NCBI RefSeq assembly: GCF_001310225.1
Contig: NZ_CP012898.1
Span: 620,001 to 684,000 of the forward strand
DNA from: Pseudalgibacter alginicilyticus
GTDB lineage: Bacteria; Bacteroidota; Bacteroidia; Flavobacteriales; Flavobacteriaceae
Direction: 5' to 3'
Length of the DNA stretch: 64,000 nucleotides
How positions within the stretch are numbered: the stretch's first letter is position 1; every line of letters starts with the position of its first letter. Below, one piece after another: positions 7,631 through 16,144 of the stretch. The notes beneath the pieces are model-generated. The model was not told the DNA's origin and searched no databases. It saw only the letters and a program-made list of their open reading frames with translations. The position numbers were made by a program, and so were the translations under genes.

Positions 7631-8869
7631 ATGACAAAATCCCCAAAAAAATCAATCATATTTGTCTTAATCGTTACTGCTTTAGATACTGCGGGATTAG
7701 GAATAATATATCCCGTTTTACCACAACTAATAGAGGATTTAGTAAACACAGATATAAGTACTGCGGCAACTTATGGTGGTTGGCTGACTTTTGCATATGC
7801 GTTGATGCAGTTTTTTTTTGCACCTGTTTTAGGAAATTTGAGCGACAGATATGGCAGAAGGTCAGTATTATTGATTTCGCTATTCGGTTTTACGCTTGAT
7901 TATTTATTTCTTGCGTTTGCACAAAATATAATTTGGCTTTTTATCGGTCGCATAATTGCAGGAATAACCGGAGCAAGTTACTCGGTTGCAGCGGCTTCAA
8001 TTGCAGATATAAGCACCGATGAAAATAGAACGAAAAATTTTGGTTATATAAATGCTGCATATAGTTCGGGCTTAATAATCGGACCAGTAATCGGTGGATT
8101 GCTCGGACAATTTGGAACACATATACCTTTTATTGCAGCAGCTGTTTTAAGTTTCGGGAATTTTGTTTTTGGATATTTTATGTTCCCAGATACATTGGAC
8201 AAATCCGATAGAAGAAAATTTGAATTAAAACGAGCCAACCCTTTTGGGTCTTTTAAACATTTAAGCAAATTTCCAACAATTATAACTCTAATTGTTGCAA
8301 TGTTCTTTATGGCAATTGCAGGTCATAGTATGCCAAGTGTTTGGGCGTATTTTACCATTGAAAAATTTGATTGGAATGTAGAATTAATAGGTTATTCATT
8401 AGCATTTTTAGGTTTACTTTCAATTATCGTTCAATCTTGGCTTGTAGGCATATTGGCCAAAAAGTTGGGAGATGACAAAATGACCATATTTGGGTTATTG
8501 TTTTCAATCGTAGGATATTTACTCATAGCATTCTCAAACGTGGAATGGCTTCTAATTCCAGCAATGATAATTAATGTAATTGGGAGTGTGCAAAGAACAG
8601 GTTTTCAAAGTATAATTTCCTCTCAAGTTTCAAAAAGCGAACAAGGCGAATTGCAAGGAAGTTTAAGCAGTCTTCTCGGATTAGCAACAATTATCGCACC
8701 ACCATTACTGACAATGGTTTTCACACATTTTACAAAAAATGAAAGTTCGGACATTTATTTTCCAGGAGCACCATATTTAATTGCTGTATTTTTGACAATA
8801 ATAAGCCTGATTATAATGTTTATAAATTACAAAAATCGGAAAAAGCCAGTTGCTAACAAACGTATATAA
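7631..8869 (+). CDS. MFS efflux pump, TCR/Tet family
   Basis: The 412 residues have 12 predicted membrane helices. The N-terminus (VLIVTALDTAGLGIIYPVLP) and motif A between helices 2 and 3 (GNLSDRYGRRSVLLISL, about residues 70-86) are those of the tetracycline/proton antiporter group. Helix 5 has the motif C-like GPVIGGLLGQFG. It would export small hydrophobic drugs at the inner membrane, driven by protons. The stop codon lies inside the first arm of an attC-like palindrome (8860-9047), so the gene looks like a mobile resistance-type cassette. Its actual substrate is not determined by sequence. Confidence 0.85.
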   Translation: MTKSPKKSIIFVLIVTALDTAGLGIIYPVLPQLIEDLVNTDISTAATYGGWLTFAYALMQFFFAPVLGNLSDRYGRRSVLLISLFGFTLDYLFLAFAQNIIWLFIGRIIAGITGASYSVAAASIADISTDENRTKNFGYINAAYSSGLIIGPVIGGLLGQFGTHIPFIAAAVLSFGNFVFGYFMFPDTLDKSDRRKFELKRANPFGSFKHLSKFPTIITLIVAMFFMAIAGHSMPSVWAYFTIEKFDWNVELIGYSLAFLGLLSIIVQSWLVGILAKKLGDDKMTIFGLLFSIVGYLLIAFSNVEWLLIPAMIINVIGSVQRTGFQSIISSQVSKSEQGELQGSLSSLLGLATIIAPPLLTMVFTHFTKNESSDIYFPGAPYLIAVFLTIISLIIMFINYKNRKKPVANKRI

Positions 8870-9047
8870 AACATAGCTATTTCGGGCTTTCCCAAAGGTT
8901 TGTGCTTATTTACGAAGTCCGCCAAATTTTTATTTTTGTATATTTAGAAATTAAAAGATAAGTAGAAAAAATAAAAATTTGGCTTGTGCATAATCCGAAA
9001 AGTTAGCGTCTATTTACACGCTACGTTTCATATACAAACACGTTAGC
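8860..9047 (+). repeat. attC-like palindromic element A
   Basis: Nested inverted repeats fold this stretch into one long hairpin. The outer arms are GCTAAC plus GTATATAAAACATAGC (8852-8877), paired with GCTACGTTTCATATAC and GTTAGC (9020-9047). A 6-bp TTTCGG/CCGAAA pair lies inside (8880-8885 with 8995-9000). The inner arms are a perfect 17-bp pair, GCCAAATTTTTATTTTT (8921-8937) with its complement (8967-8983). A GTT core follows at 9042-9044. The element directly follows the Tet-pump stop. The layout (gene, stop, imperfect hairpin ending in GTT) resembles an integron attC site. The function is inferred. Confidence 0.6.
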
Positions 9048-9096
9048 TGCAAACTGAAAATACATCGTACTAAACAACAAAATTAAAGTCTGAACA

Positions 9097-9486
9097 ATGA
9101 ACGACATCAAATTTAATGGCGGAATAAATATCGCAATAAAAATTCCGAAATCTAAATATCAGGAAACTGTGAAATTTTATAGAGAAATCCTGAAATTGGA
9201 AGTGACCGAAAAAGAAATAAAGAACCCAACAGTTTCTAAAACTCACGAAGTTAAATTTGGAAATAATATAATTTGGTTGGATTGCGTAGACAATTATACT
9301 CATTCGGAAACTTGGTTGGAGCTGAAAACGCCCAATGTGGAAAAAGCGACAGAATATTTGAAATCCAACGGAATTGAAACTTGCGATGAATTGGAAGAAA
9401 TACCAAAAGATAATCATTGGATAATGGACCCAGCAGGTAGTGTATTTATAATCGGAAAAGATAATTCGGAATATTCACTCGACTGA
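9097..9486 (+). CDS. VOC family protein (cassette gene)
   Basis: This 129-residue VOC protein starts INIAIKIPKSKYQETVKFYREIL and ends IMDPAGSVFIIGKDN. The long antisense open frame over the same bases is a shadow of it. It lies between attC-like elements A and D, with its stop 21 bp before the GTATAAAA arm of element D, so it fits a one-gene cassette. The substrate is unknown. VOC proteins in cassettes are often drug-binding or drug-modifying, but nothing here proves that. Confidence 0.8.
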   Translation: MNDIKFNGGINIAIKIPKSKYQETVKFYREILKLEVTEKEIKNPTVSKTHEVKFGNNIIWLDCVDNYTHSETWLELKTPNVEKATEYLKSNGIETCDELEEIPKDNHWIMDPAGSVFIIGKDNSEYSLD

Positions 9487-9500
9487 AAAAAAGTGAACAA

Positions 9501-9615
9501 GTTACACGTATAAAAAAATGCTAGGTTTAGCTAAACCAAAATTAGTTGCTCGTTTGCTAGCTTCTAATTTTTCTTTGGGAGATCTTCACACACACAACTT
9601 TTATACATAAATGTT
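9501..9615 (+). repeat. attC-like palindromic element D
   Basis: The outer arms GTATAAAA (9508-9515) and TTTTATAC (9599-9606) are perfect complements. Inside lie a 14-bp self-palindrome GGTTTAGCTAAACC (9524-9537) and an AAAATTAG/CTAATTTT pair (9538-9545 with 9564-9571). The distal end has GTT at 9613-9615 followed by CTGC, like the GTTAGCTGC at the end of element A. It follows the VOC stop as element A follows the pump stop. Confidence 0.5.
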
Positions 9616-9730
9616 CTGCATAATGTAAAATTAGACTGGTGTATTCAAAATACCGCAATAAAAAACGAATAACTTTAGAAATTAGGGAGAAACAAGTTAA
9701 ACAACAATTAAACTTCTTATAGTTTTATCA

Positions 9731-10468
9731 ATGAAGTATAAAGAAATAAATCCAAGTCATAACCTCCAAAATCAAATTCACAGCTATTGGGAGTTAAGAG
9801 GAGATACATCGAGTAATCATTGGGAACGTATTTTTCCTGATGGTTGCCCAGGTTTAATTATGAATCATGGAGACAACTGTTTTACCGATAATGGTACAAT
9901 GAAAATGGAACACGGTAAAACTTATATGGTTGGAGCAATGACTACTTTTAAAGAAAGTTATATTAATGAACACACACACCTCATAGGTATTTGTCTTAAA
10001 CCATCAGCTTTTGCATCATTTTTCTCTTATTGCTCTCTCAGCGAGATAAAAAATAACACCGTGCTATTAGACAAAAATCTCTCTTTTGATAGAGACCTTT
10101 TTTTTAAGAACAACTACACCGATTATTTAAATCAATTTTTTACGGATAGAAACAATAATAAGGCCACAAGATTAAGTTCAGTCATAGATGACATACAGGT
10201 ATCAAGAGGTTTAATGACTATTGATGAATTGTCAAAACAAAATGGAATTTCAATAAGGCAATTAGAGAGGTTATTTAACAGCTTTATAGGGTTAACCCCA
10301 AAAGAATACGCAAACATTATTCGTCTACAATACGCATTAAATTTAATTGCATCACAAAAGGAACACACATCATTATCAGATATTGCTTTTGAATGTGGAT
10401 ATTATGACCATTCTCATCTCACCAATGCTGTAAAACGTCATACAGGGTTTTTACCCTCCGAACTTTAA
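9731..10468 (+). CDS. AraC family transcriptional regulator
   Basis: This 245-residue protein has an N-terminal ligand-type domain (SYWELRGD, then IFPDGCPGLIMNHGD) of the class common in Bacteroidota. The C-terminal AraC HTH pair has helix 1 LTPKEYANIIRLQYALNLI and helix 2 LSDIAFECGYYDHSHLTNAVKRHTG. It ends 72 bp before a truncated RibD-type reductase fragment. A degenerate paralogue followed by the intact RibD gene is found at 11977, so this regulator type and the reductase were an old pair. Confidence 0.85.
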   Translation: MKYKEINPSHNLQNQIHSYWELRGDTSSNHWERIFPDGCPGLIMNHGDNCFTDNGTMKMEHGKTYMVGAMTTFKESYINEHTHLIGICLKPSAFASFFSYCSLSEIKNNTVLLDKNLSFDRDLFFKNNYTDYLNQFFTDRNNNKATRLSSVIDDIQVSRGLMTIDELSKQNGISIRQLERLFNSFIGLTPKEYANIIRLQYALNLIASQKEHTSLSDIAFECGYYDHSHLTNAVKRHTGFLPSEL

Positions 10469-10578
10469 AATGTCGTTTTTTTCCAAAGAAAAACACTAGT
10501 CAACTTTCTATTTTTGTAGAAAATTAAAATTTCACACCAAATGAGAAAAATAAAACTATTTATAGTAACCAGTTTAGA
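10450..10578 (+). repeat. 129-bp direct repeat, copy 1
   Basis: This stretch is nearly identical to 12418-12546. It spans the last codons and stop of the AraC gene, the intergenic promoter region, and the first 12-13 codons of the RibD-type reductase. The repeat stops inside that gene, leaving copy 1 truncated. The 1.84 kb between the copies carries the HxlR repressor, the esterase and a dead AraC paralogue. Confidence 0.85.
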
Positions 10579-10612
10579 TTTTCCATATACTAGAATGTTA
10601 GTCATAAGTTAA
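10541..10612 (+). pseudogene. 5' fragment of a RibD-type dihydrofolate-reductase-family gene
   Basis: The start MRKIKLFIVTSLD matches the intact gene at 12509 in 12 of 13 codons. It then diverges into unrelated sequence and stops at 10610-10612 after 23 codons. The point of divergence is exactly the end of the 129-bp repeat, so this is a duplication breakpoint rather than gradual decay. Confidence 0.8.
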
Positions 10613-10636
10613 AAAAACGTAGGTCTAAAAAGAAAC

Positions 10637-11014
10637 TTAAGAAATAGAGTGAGCAGAAATCCTTTTGCCATCTGCGTACAATTTCCCCCAATCACAAAGA
10701 CTTTCTAAAATAGGAACCAAATCCAAGCCTTTATTGGTCAAAACATATTCTATTCCAACAGGTACTGTATTTGGAATTTCTTTTTTAATTAATATGGCGT
10801 GTGTTTCCAATTCCTTTAATTGTCTTGCCAAAACAGTTTCCGAAATATTAGGCAACTCTTGCTGTATCAAATGAAATCGATTGTTGCCTTGAGAAATGGA
10901 ATAAACAATCTGTGATTTCCATCGACCATTTATCATTGCAATTGCCGAATTTAACTCACAAACTTGAAATAGGAACTGTTCGTTGACATAATTTGTCGAT
11001 TGTTTTTTTCTCAT
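10637..11014 (-). CDS. HxlR family transcriptional regulator
   Basis: This 125-residue protein is read from ATG 11014 (MRKKQSTNYVNEQFLFQ). An upstream in-frame start at 11038 would overlap the palindromic operator and is less likely. It has the HxlR winged helix: CELNSAIAMINGRWKSQIVYSI, LPNISETVLARQLKELE, wing VGIEYVLTNKGLDLVPIL. A single Cys occurs near residue 16, as in thiol-sensing HxlR members. It is divergent from the esterase at 11097. Local repressors of the neighbouring gene are typical of this family. Confidence 0.85.
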   Translation of the reverse strand: MRKKQSTNYVNEQFLFQVCELNSAIAMINGRWKSQIVYSISQGNNRFHLIQQELPNISETVLARQLKELETHAILIKKEIPNTVPVGIEYVLTNKGLDLVPILESLCDWGKLYADGKRISAHSIS

Positions 11015-11030
11015 AATCAATAGTTTAAAG

Positions 11031-11048
11031 ACTAACAATTTTGTTAGT
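11031..11048. promoter_or_regulatory. palindromic operator between HxlR regulator and esterase
   Basis: ACTAACAA (11031-11038) and TTGTTAGT (11041-11048) form a perfect 8-bp inverted repeat with a 2-bp centre. It lies in the 82-bp gap between the divergent regulator and esterase. A dimeric winged-helix protein such as HxlR would fit this symmetry. Binding is inferred, not shown. Confidence 0.55.
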
Positions 11049-11096
11049 TATTGTTTCAAAAACAGTCTTTTAAGATCTTTGACAAAAATATAAAAA

Positions 11097-11924
11097 ATGA
11101 AAAATATCGTTTTAATTACAATATCTATGGTTTTGACACAATCACTTTTTGCTCAAAAAGTTTTTAGCATAAAATCAGATAAATTGGAAAGAACAGTTTC
11201 AGTTTCTGTACAAAAACCAACAAACTATCAATCTTCAAAAAGCTATCCTTTGGTTTTTATGCTTCACGGTTATAGTGAAAATTATGAACAATGGAGTAAA
11301 ACAACCAATTTGGAAAAATTAGCAACGGATTATCAAATGATTTTAGTCTGTCCAGAAGGTTTCGTCAACTATTATTTGAATAGTCCAAATTTAAAAACCT
11401 TTCAATACGAAGATTTCTTTTTCCAAGAACTTGTTCCTAACATTGAGGAAAAATACAATATTGACAACAAGAATATTTTTATAACTGGTTTGAGCATGGG
11501 AGGCTATGGAGCTTTGAGTTTATTCATAAAGCATTCTGAATTTTTCAATACTGCTGCTTCTACAAGTGGAGCTCTTGAATTTGATTACGAAAACTTAAAA
11601 AAAGTCAGCTTAAAATTCTTTGAAAGCAAAAGAATGACAAACGATATGGAAATGACATTGGGAAACCCGAAAGAAAATGATTGGCAAAAGTTTAGCATTT
11701 CATCTTTGTTAAAAAACCAAAAGGAATTTAATAAAGGTTTTTTTATTGATTGTGGTTTAGATGACCCTTTACTCTCAAACACCATACAAATTAAGGAATT
11801 GGCTTTGTCTAAAAAATTACCGATAAGATTTTCAATTCAACCCGGAGAACACAATACTGAATATTGGGCGAAATCCGTTGAATACCATTTTGTATACTTC
11901 AAGCAACATCTGAAAACTGAATAG
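11097..11924 (+). CDS. secreted esterase (alpha/beta hydrolase, putative esterase family)
   Basis: The 275 residues begin with a signal peptide (about 1-19, ending SLFAQ). The catalytic Ser lies in GLSMGG (about residue 132). The Asp is probable in DCGLDDP (about 221), and the His in GEHNTEYW (about 251). This is the esterase D/tributyrin esterase/feruloyl esterase-like group acting on short acyl esters in the periplasm. It is probably controlled by the divergent HxlR protein. Confidence 0.85.
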   Translation: MKNIVLITISMVLTQSLFAQKVFSIKSDKLERTVSVSVQKPTNYQSSKSYPLVFMLHGYSENYEQWSKTTNLEKLATDYQMILVCPEGFVNYYLNSPNLKTFQYEDFFFQELVPNIEEKYNIDNKNIFITGLSMGGYGALSLFIKHSEFFNTAASTSGALEFDYENLKKVSLKFFESKRMTNDMEMTLGNPKENDWQKFSISSLLKNQKEFNKGFFIDCGLDDPLLSNTIQIKELALSKKLPIRFSIQPGEHNTEYWAKSVEYHFVYFKQHLKTE

Positions 11925-11976
11925 TAAAAATCTGTGGCTAAGGCTAACAATATAACGAACGACACTGTAGAAACCA

Positions 11977-12300
11977 ATGAAGTACAATAAAGTAAAACCA
12001 TACAAAGAATTAGAACCTTTTATTCATTTCTATTAGGAACTGAGAGGGTACGAACTAGAAAGACAATGGGCATAGGTTTTTCCAGATGGTTGTGCTGGTA
12101 TAGTAATAAATCTGTGAGATACTTGCTTGACTGACAACGGCTCGACTTTAATGGAGTTTGGGAAACTTAGGTAGTTGTTGCAATAACTTCTTTAATAGAC
12201 AGCTTTATTGACACTGATGTACGTTTAAGGTATGTGCCTTAAACCTGCAACTTTTTACAAATTTCTATAAAGATCCTCTCAAAAGGAATTGACTAAAGAC
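11977..12300 (+). pseudogene. degenerate AraC-type regulator
   Basis: Translation from ATG 11977 follows the intact AraC protein at 9731 (MKYNKVKPYKELEPFIHFY, then ELRG, then VFPDGCAGIVIN, then TDNG). Stops fall at several places, including two where the intact copy has Trp or nearby sense codons. The 3' half is further eroded and the HTH region is unrecognisable. It precedes the intact RibD gene, like the AraC-RibD order at 9731-10612. Confidence 0.75.
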
Positions 12301-12417
12301 ACCGTGAATTGGAAAAATATAAATCATTTAACCTTGATAAAATATAGAAAATCCGTTTAATTATTTTGATCATTTTTACTCCGAAAAAATAATTACCAAA
12401 TCCAAGTAATTGTTATA

Positions 12418-12546
12418 TTTACCCTCCGAACTTTAAAATGTCGCATTTTTCCAAAGAAAAACACTAGTCAACTTTCTATTTTTGTAGAAAATTAAAATTT
12501 CACACCAAATGAGAAAAATAAAACTATTTATAGCAACCAGTTTAGA
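12418..12546 (+). repeat. 129-bp direct repeat, copy 2
   Basis: This is the partner of 10450-10578, offset by 1968 bp. It contains the AraC 3' end, the intergenic region with CTATTTTTGTAG, and the start of the intact RibD-type gene. Here the AraC 3' end is joined to a dead AraC body, which shows that recombination between the two AraC-RibD units shaped this region. Confidence 0.85.
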
Positions 12547-13042
12547 CGGATTTATAGCGCAACCAAATGATGACCTTAGTTTTTTAAAGTTAGTTGAAAA
12601 AGAAGGAGAAGATTATGGTTATGATGCATTTACTTCATCCATAGATACGATTATTATTGGTCGTAAAACCTATGATTATGTTGTAAAAGAGATTGGTGCT
12701 TCTCACTACGATAATGGGAAACGAGATGTGTATGTAATTACAAGAACGGAACGTCCAGACAACGGTAGAATTAAATTTTATACAGGTAATATAAAAGACT
12801 TAGTAACACAACTTAAAAGCGAAGCGGGTAAAGACATTTATTGTGATGGTGGTGCTGTAGTGGTTAATGAACTACTTAAAAATGACCTCATTGATGAACT
12901 TACTATTTCCATTGTACCTATTCTTGTAGGTAATGGTACAAGATTATTTAAAGAAGATAGACCAGAGCAACTATTGGAATTTATAAGTGCCAAAACATTT
13001 GATACGGGATTGGTACAGGTATATTACAAACGAAAAAAATAA
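12509..13042 (+). CDS. dihydrofolate reductase/RibD C-terminal family protein
   Basis: This 177-residue protein has the reductase fold: MRKIKLFIATSLDGFIAQPNDD, DTIIIGRKTYDYV, GKDIYCDGGAVVVNELL and LIDELTISIVPILVGNGTRLF. The last motif is the hallmark of RibD_C domain proteins. They bind NADPH and reduce pterin- or pyrimidine-like substrates. This stand-alone form has no assigned substrate. It is followed 10 bp later by a RidA-type gene. Confidence 0.85.
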   Translation: MRKIKLFIATSLDGFIAQPNDDLSFLKLVEKEGEDYGYDAFTSSIDTIIIGRKTYDYVVKEIGASHYDNGKRDVYVITRTERPDNGRIKFYTGNIKDLVTQLKSEAGKDIYCDGGAVVVNELLKNDLIDELTISIVPILVGNGTRLFKEDRPEQLLEFISAKTFDTGLVQVYYKRKK

Positions 13043-13052
13043 ATAACGAACA

Positions 13053-13463
13053 ATGATGAATAGAATGGAACATATAAATCCGGAAGGACTAATAAAAAAT
13101 TCTGCGTTTTCTCAAATCATAACGACTGAAGGAAACGGAAAGACAATTTATATAGGTGGACAAAATGCAGTAAATGGAAACGGAGAAATTGTAGGGAAAA
13201 ATGATATTTTAAAGCAAACTGAGCAAGTAATGAAAAACCTTGAAATTGCTCTTAAATCTTGTGGAGTAAATTTTGAGAGTTTAGTGAAATTAAACATTCA
13301 CATTGTTCAAGGGCAGAATGCTTATGGTGCATTTCAAGTTTCACAGAAATTTTTAGGACAAAACCCAAACCCACCGATTATTACAGTTTTGTATGTTGCA
13401 GGACTAATAAATCCCGAATTTTTACTTGAAATTGATGCTATCGCATTTAAACCTGAAAAATAA
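13053..13463 (+). CDS. RidA/YjgF superfamily protein
   Basis: This 136-residue protein has the Rid fold: AFSQIITTEGNGKTIYIGGQN, EQVMKNLEIALKSCGVNFESLVKLNIHI, and C-terminal FLLEIDAIAF. In true RidA imine deaminases an Arg precedes the last strand (R-x-x-V). Here that place reads IITVLYVAGL without the Arg, so it is probably one of the non-deaminase Rid branches. Met codons at 13053, 13056 and 13065 are all possible starts. Confidence 0.8.
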   Translation: MMNRMEHINPEGLIKNSAFSQIITTEGNGKTIYIGGQNAVNGNGEIVGKNDILKQTEQVMKNLEIALKSCGVNFESLVKLNIHIVQGQNAYGAFQVSQKFLGQNPNPPIITVLYVAGLINPEFLLEIDAIAFKPEK

Positions 13464-13467
13464 GAAA

Positions 13468-13875
13468 ATGGAAAATCAAGTCGGAAAAACCAAAGATGTA
13501 GGATTTCAATTTGGAATAAGAAAAACCTTTTCTGTTTCGAGTGAGAAAGTTTGGGACTTTTTATTTTCCGAAAATGGACTAAGGATTTGGTTAGGCAATT
13601 TGAAAAATGAACTTGAAATTAAAAAAGAATTCGAAACTGAAAATGACATAACAGGTCTTGTCCGTGTTTTTAAAACAAATTCACATATTCGTTTGAATTG
13701 GAAACCGAAAAATTGGGAAAATATGTCAACAATTCAAATTAGAGTAATTGGAAATCAGACTAAGGCAACCATAGCCATCCATCAAGAGAAATTATTGAAT
13801 ACCGAACAGCGAAATGAAATGAAAGCATATTGGACTGAGATAATGAAGAAAATTGGCACTGAACTATTGAGATAG
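13468..13875 (+). CDS. SRPBCC/AHSA1 family protein
   Basis: This 135-residue START-like protein starts at ATG 13468, 4 bp after the RidA stop. The in-frame ATG at 13426 lies inside the RidA gene. Typical features are FGIRKTFSVSSEKVWDFLFS, GLRIWLGNL and the closing helix QRNEMKAYWTEIMKKIG. A decayed paralogue at 16497-16690 keeps the central NSHIRLNWK and IHQE-like parts. Confidence 0.8.
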   Translation: MENQVGKTKDVGFQFGIRKTFSVSSEKVWDFLFSENGLRIWLGNLKNELEIKKEFETENDITGLVRVFKTNSHIRLNWKPKNWENMSTIQIRVIGNQTKATIAIHQEKLLNTEQRNEMKAYWTEIMKKIGTELLR

Positions 13876-14072
13876 TGTCATTTGCAAATTATTTATGGCC
13901 CAATTCTGAATTTCTTTGATGACCGGCTGATAAGAATTTGAAAAAAGTAAAAGCTGTACGTTCAAAAAGATAAAACGAATAAAGCCAAAACTGAAAACAA
14001 CGAACTCTCAACCAATAACTATCATAAAATAGAAAGATTCTAATATTAATTTTGACATTACATTTTTCAAAT

Positions 14073-15173
14073 ATGCAAGCACAAGACAAAATAATAGTGT
14101 GGAAAAGCACTTATGTAAACACAACCGAATTTACCACCATTATTTTTAAAGACTCGATTGAAGTTAAGGGACACATCACAGGTCAAGGATTGGGGAAATT
14201 ATTGAATGTAAATTATCAACTTGACATTAATAAAAAATGGGAAATTAAGTCTGTAAACATCAATTTTCAATCAGACAGTACGTTTAACATCTCACTCACA
14301 AAAAATAAAGACAATCATTGGGTCAATGAAAAAGGCAAAATCCTCGAACAATTGGATAACTGTATAGACATTGATATTGCCTTGACCCCTTTTACCAACA
14401 CATTACCAATCAATAGGCTGGGTCTAGCAGTTGGAGAATCAAAAGAAATAGAAGTCGTTTACTTTGAATTACCTACCCAAAATTTTTCGCCTGCCAAACA
14501 GCGATATACCAATTTAGGTAATGGAGTTTACAAGTATGAAAATCTTGCTTCCGGATTTACTGCAAACTTAAAAGTTGACAGTCAAGGATTTGTTTTGGAT
14601 TACCCAGGTATTTGGCATAGAGTGTTTTCAGAGCATGAAGCTACTGCAAGACAGAAGGAAGGATTTGCTTCTTCACTGATTTCAGATAACGCAAGTGACG
14701 AAATTGCTGGAAATAATATTTACGATTGGCTTATAGGAAGTTGGAATGTAGAAGCTGTTGATTATTTAGAAAACAATGAAATATTAAAATCACAAGGTGA
14801 ATGGCATTTTGCCTATGTTCTTGAAGGGCGGGCTGTGCAAGATGTTTGGATTGCCCCGAAACGTTCATTAAGAACGCCAAACCTAAAACAGCCAAGAATT
14901 CGTTATGGTTCAAGCATACGTTATTTTGACGCAAAATCAAAAAAATGGTCTGTTTATTGGTTCAATCCCGTGAGTAGTACAGTAAGTAAACTTTATGGTT
15001 GGAAAGACAAAGGTAATATTGTACAGGAAGGAACCGATGAAGATGGAAATATAATGCGGTGGACATTTCAGAACATAACCAATAAGTCATTTCATTGGAA
15101 AGGAGAAATTAGTACCGATAACGGAGAGACTTTTACTTTACAAGCAGAGTTCTTTGGAACACGAAAATATTAA
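14073..15173 (+). CDS. two-domain protein: glycolipid-binding-like domain plus DUF1579-like domain
   Basis: The first ATG is at 14073; the frame opens earlier with TTG at 14052. The 366 residues split in two. Residues about 5-185 resemble the putative glycolipid-binding family (IIVWKSTYVNTTEF start, YQLDINKKWEIKSVNI, LDYPGIWHRV end). Residues about 220-366 resemble a lipocalin-like domain often found alone (YDWLIGSWNVEAVDYL, then WKGEISTDNGETF). Fusion of the two is unusual to my knowledge. No signal peptide is visible. The function is unknown. Confidence 0.6.
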   Translation: MQAQDKIIVWKSTYVNTTEFTTIIFKDSIEVKGHITGQGLGKLLNVNYQLDINKKWEIKSVNINFQSDSTFNISLTKNKDNHWVNEKGKILEQLDNCIDIDIALTPFTNTLPINRLGLAVGESKEIEVVYFELPTQNFSPAKQRYTNLGNGVYKYENLASGFTANLKVDSQGFVLDYPGIWHRVFSEHEATARQKEGFASSLISDNASDEIAGNNIYDWLIGSWNVEAVDYLENNEILKSQGEWHFAYVLEGRAVQDVWIAPKRSLRTPNLKQPRIRYGSSIRYFDAKSKKWSVYWFNPVSSTVSKLYGWKDKGNIVQEGTDEDGNIMRWTFQNITNKSFHWKGEISTDNGETFTLQAEFFGTRKY

Positions 15174-15224
15174 ACACCAAAACGAAAGTCTTTTCTACAA
15201 CAATAGAGATACTTCAAACCATTG

Positions 15225-15320
15225 GACAACCTGACCCCCGGCAGTCGTATATTTTGGATTGGATCAAAGGAAATTCAAAAACATCAACTGATAAAGTAAG
15301 CTACAAAAGGGTTAAATGAT
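15225..15320 (+). pseudogene. remnant of a YdeI/OmdA C-terminus
   Basis: One frame gives PRQSYILDWIKGNSKTSTDK and the overlapping frame gives NLTPGSRIFWIGSKE. Both echo the PGRQRGYLLYFSQAKQSKTR block of the YdeI gene at 6657. It is too short and frameshifted to be functional, and it lies in the 249-bp gap before the acetyltransferase. Confidence 0.45.
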
Positions 15321-15422
15321 TAAATTATTAAAAACCTTCTAATTGGAGCTACAGGAGAACGATAAAAAATAATAATACATTGAAGAAACCATAAAAATAA
15401 AACACAGATATAATACTTTAGG

Positions 15423-16001
15423 ATGAAAAAAAATGATAACTGCAATAAAATAATTTACGCACAGACACCAGAATCTACTGCTATGGTTGAAAATACTAAG
15501 CGTGCAATGGAAATTACAGCCACAATTAATCGTTTAACATTTAAAGATGCTGATAAAGTTCGAGCTCTATTCAGTCAACTTACACGAAAAAAGGTGGACG
15601 AAAGTTTTTTACTTATTCCACCATTTTACACTTCTGGTGGAGTAGAAATAAATGTAGGCAGGAACGTTTTCATAAATCAGAACTGCACCTTATATGACCT
15701 TGGTGGTCTCGAAATAGGCGATAATGTGATGATAGGTCCAAATGTGAGTATTATTACTTCTGGACATCCCATTGCACCTTCACAGCGTCGTAAAATTACA
15801 ATTGGTAAGCCTATTGTAATTGAAAGAAATGTTTGGATTGGTGCTGGGGCAACAATTGTTGGGGGAATTAAAATTGGTGAAAATTCTGTAATAGGTGCAG
15901 GTTCTGTAGTTACTAAAAATGTTTTTCCGAATACAATTGTAGGTGGAAATCCTGCAAAAACAATTCGTTTAATTAAAGAAGATACTTCTAATGAAAACTG
16001 A
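15423..16001 (+). CDS. left-handed beta-helix acetyltransferase (maltose/galactoside O-acetyltransferase type)
   Basis: The 192 residues have the hexapeptide-repeat fold, with the N-terminal MAC-like helical region and the loop containing the catalytic His (IITSGHPIAPSQRR). The C-terminal coils read GAGATIVGGIKIGENSVIGAGSVV and VGGNPAKTIR. These trimers move acetyl from acetyl-CoA to sugars. The acceptor is unknown. Its length matches the family. Confidence 0.9.
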   Translation: MKKNDNCNKIIYAQTPESTAMVENTKRAMEITATINRLTFKDADKVRALFSQLTRKKVDESFLLIPPFYTSGGVEINVGRNVFINQNCTLYDLGGLEIGDNVMIGPNVSIITSGHPIAPSQRRKITIGKPIVIERNVWIGAGATIVGGIKIGENSVIGAGSVVTKNVFPNTIVGGNPAKTIRLIKEDTSNEN

Positions 16002-16144
16002 ATTTACAAATTAAAAGTAAACCACTAATAGTTGAAGGTTCATTGTTGTCACTTCTAATCAATTAAAATTTAGCTGTAAGTAATGTGTTTACATAAAAAA
16101 TATAAGAATTTAAAAACGAATTGTGTAAATTCAATTAACATTAT

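Noticed and set aside
8044-8268. Minus-strand frame inside the Tet-type pump
   Set aside because: It lies entirely inside a clear 412-residue transporter and has a shadow-like composition.
9070-9417. Long minus-strand open frame opposite the VOC gene
   Set aside because: It is a Phe- and Ile-rich shadow of a well-supported VOC gene, with no start or family features.
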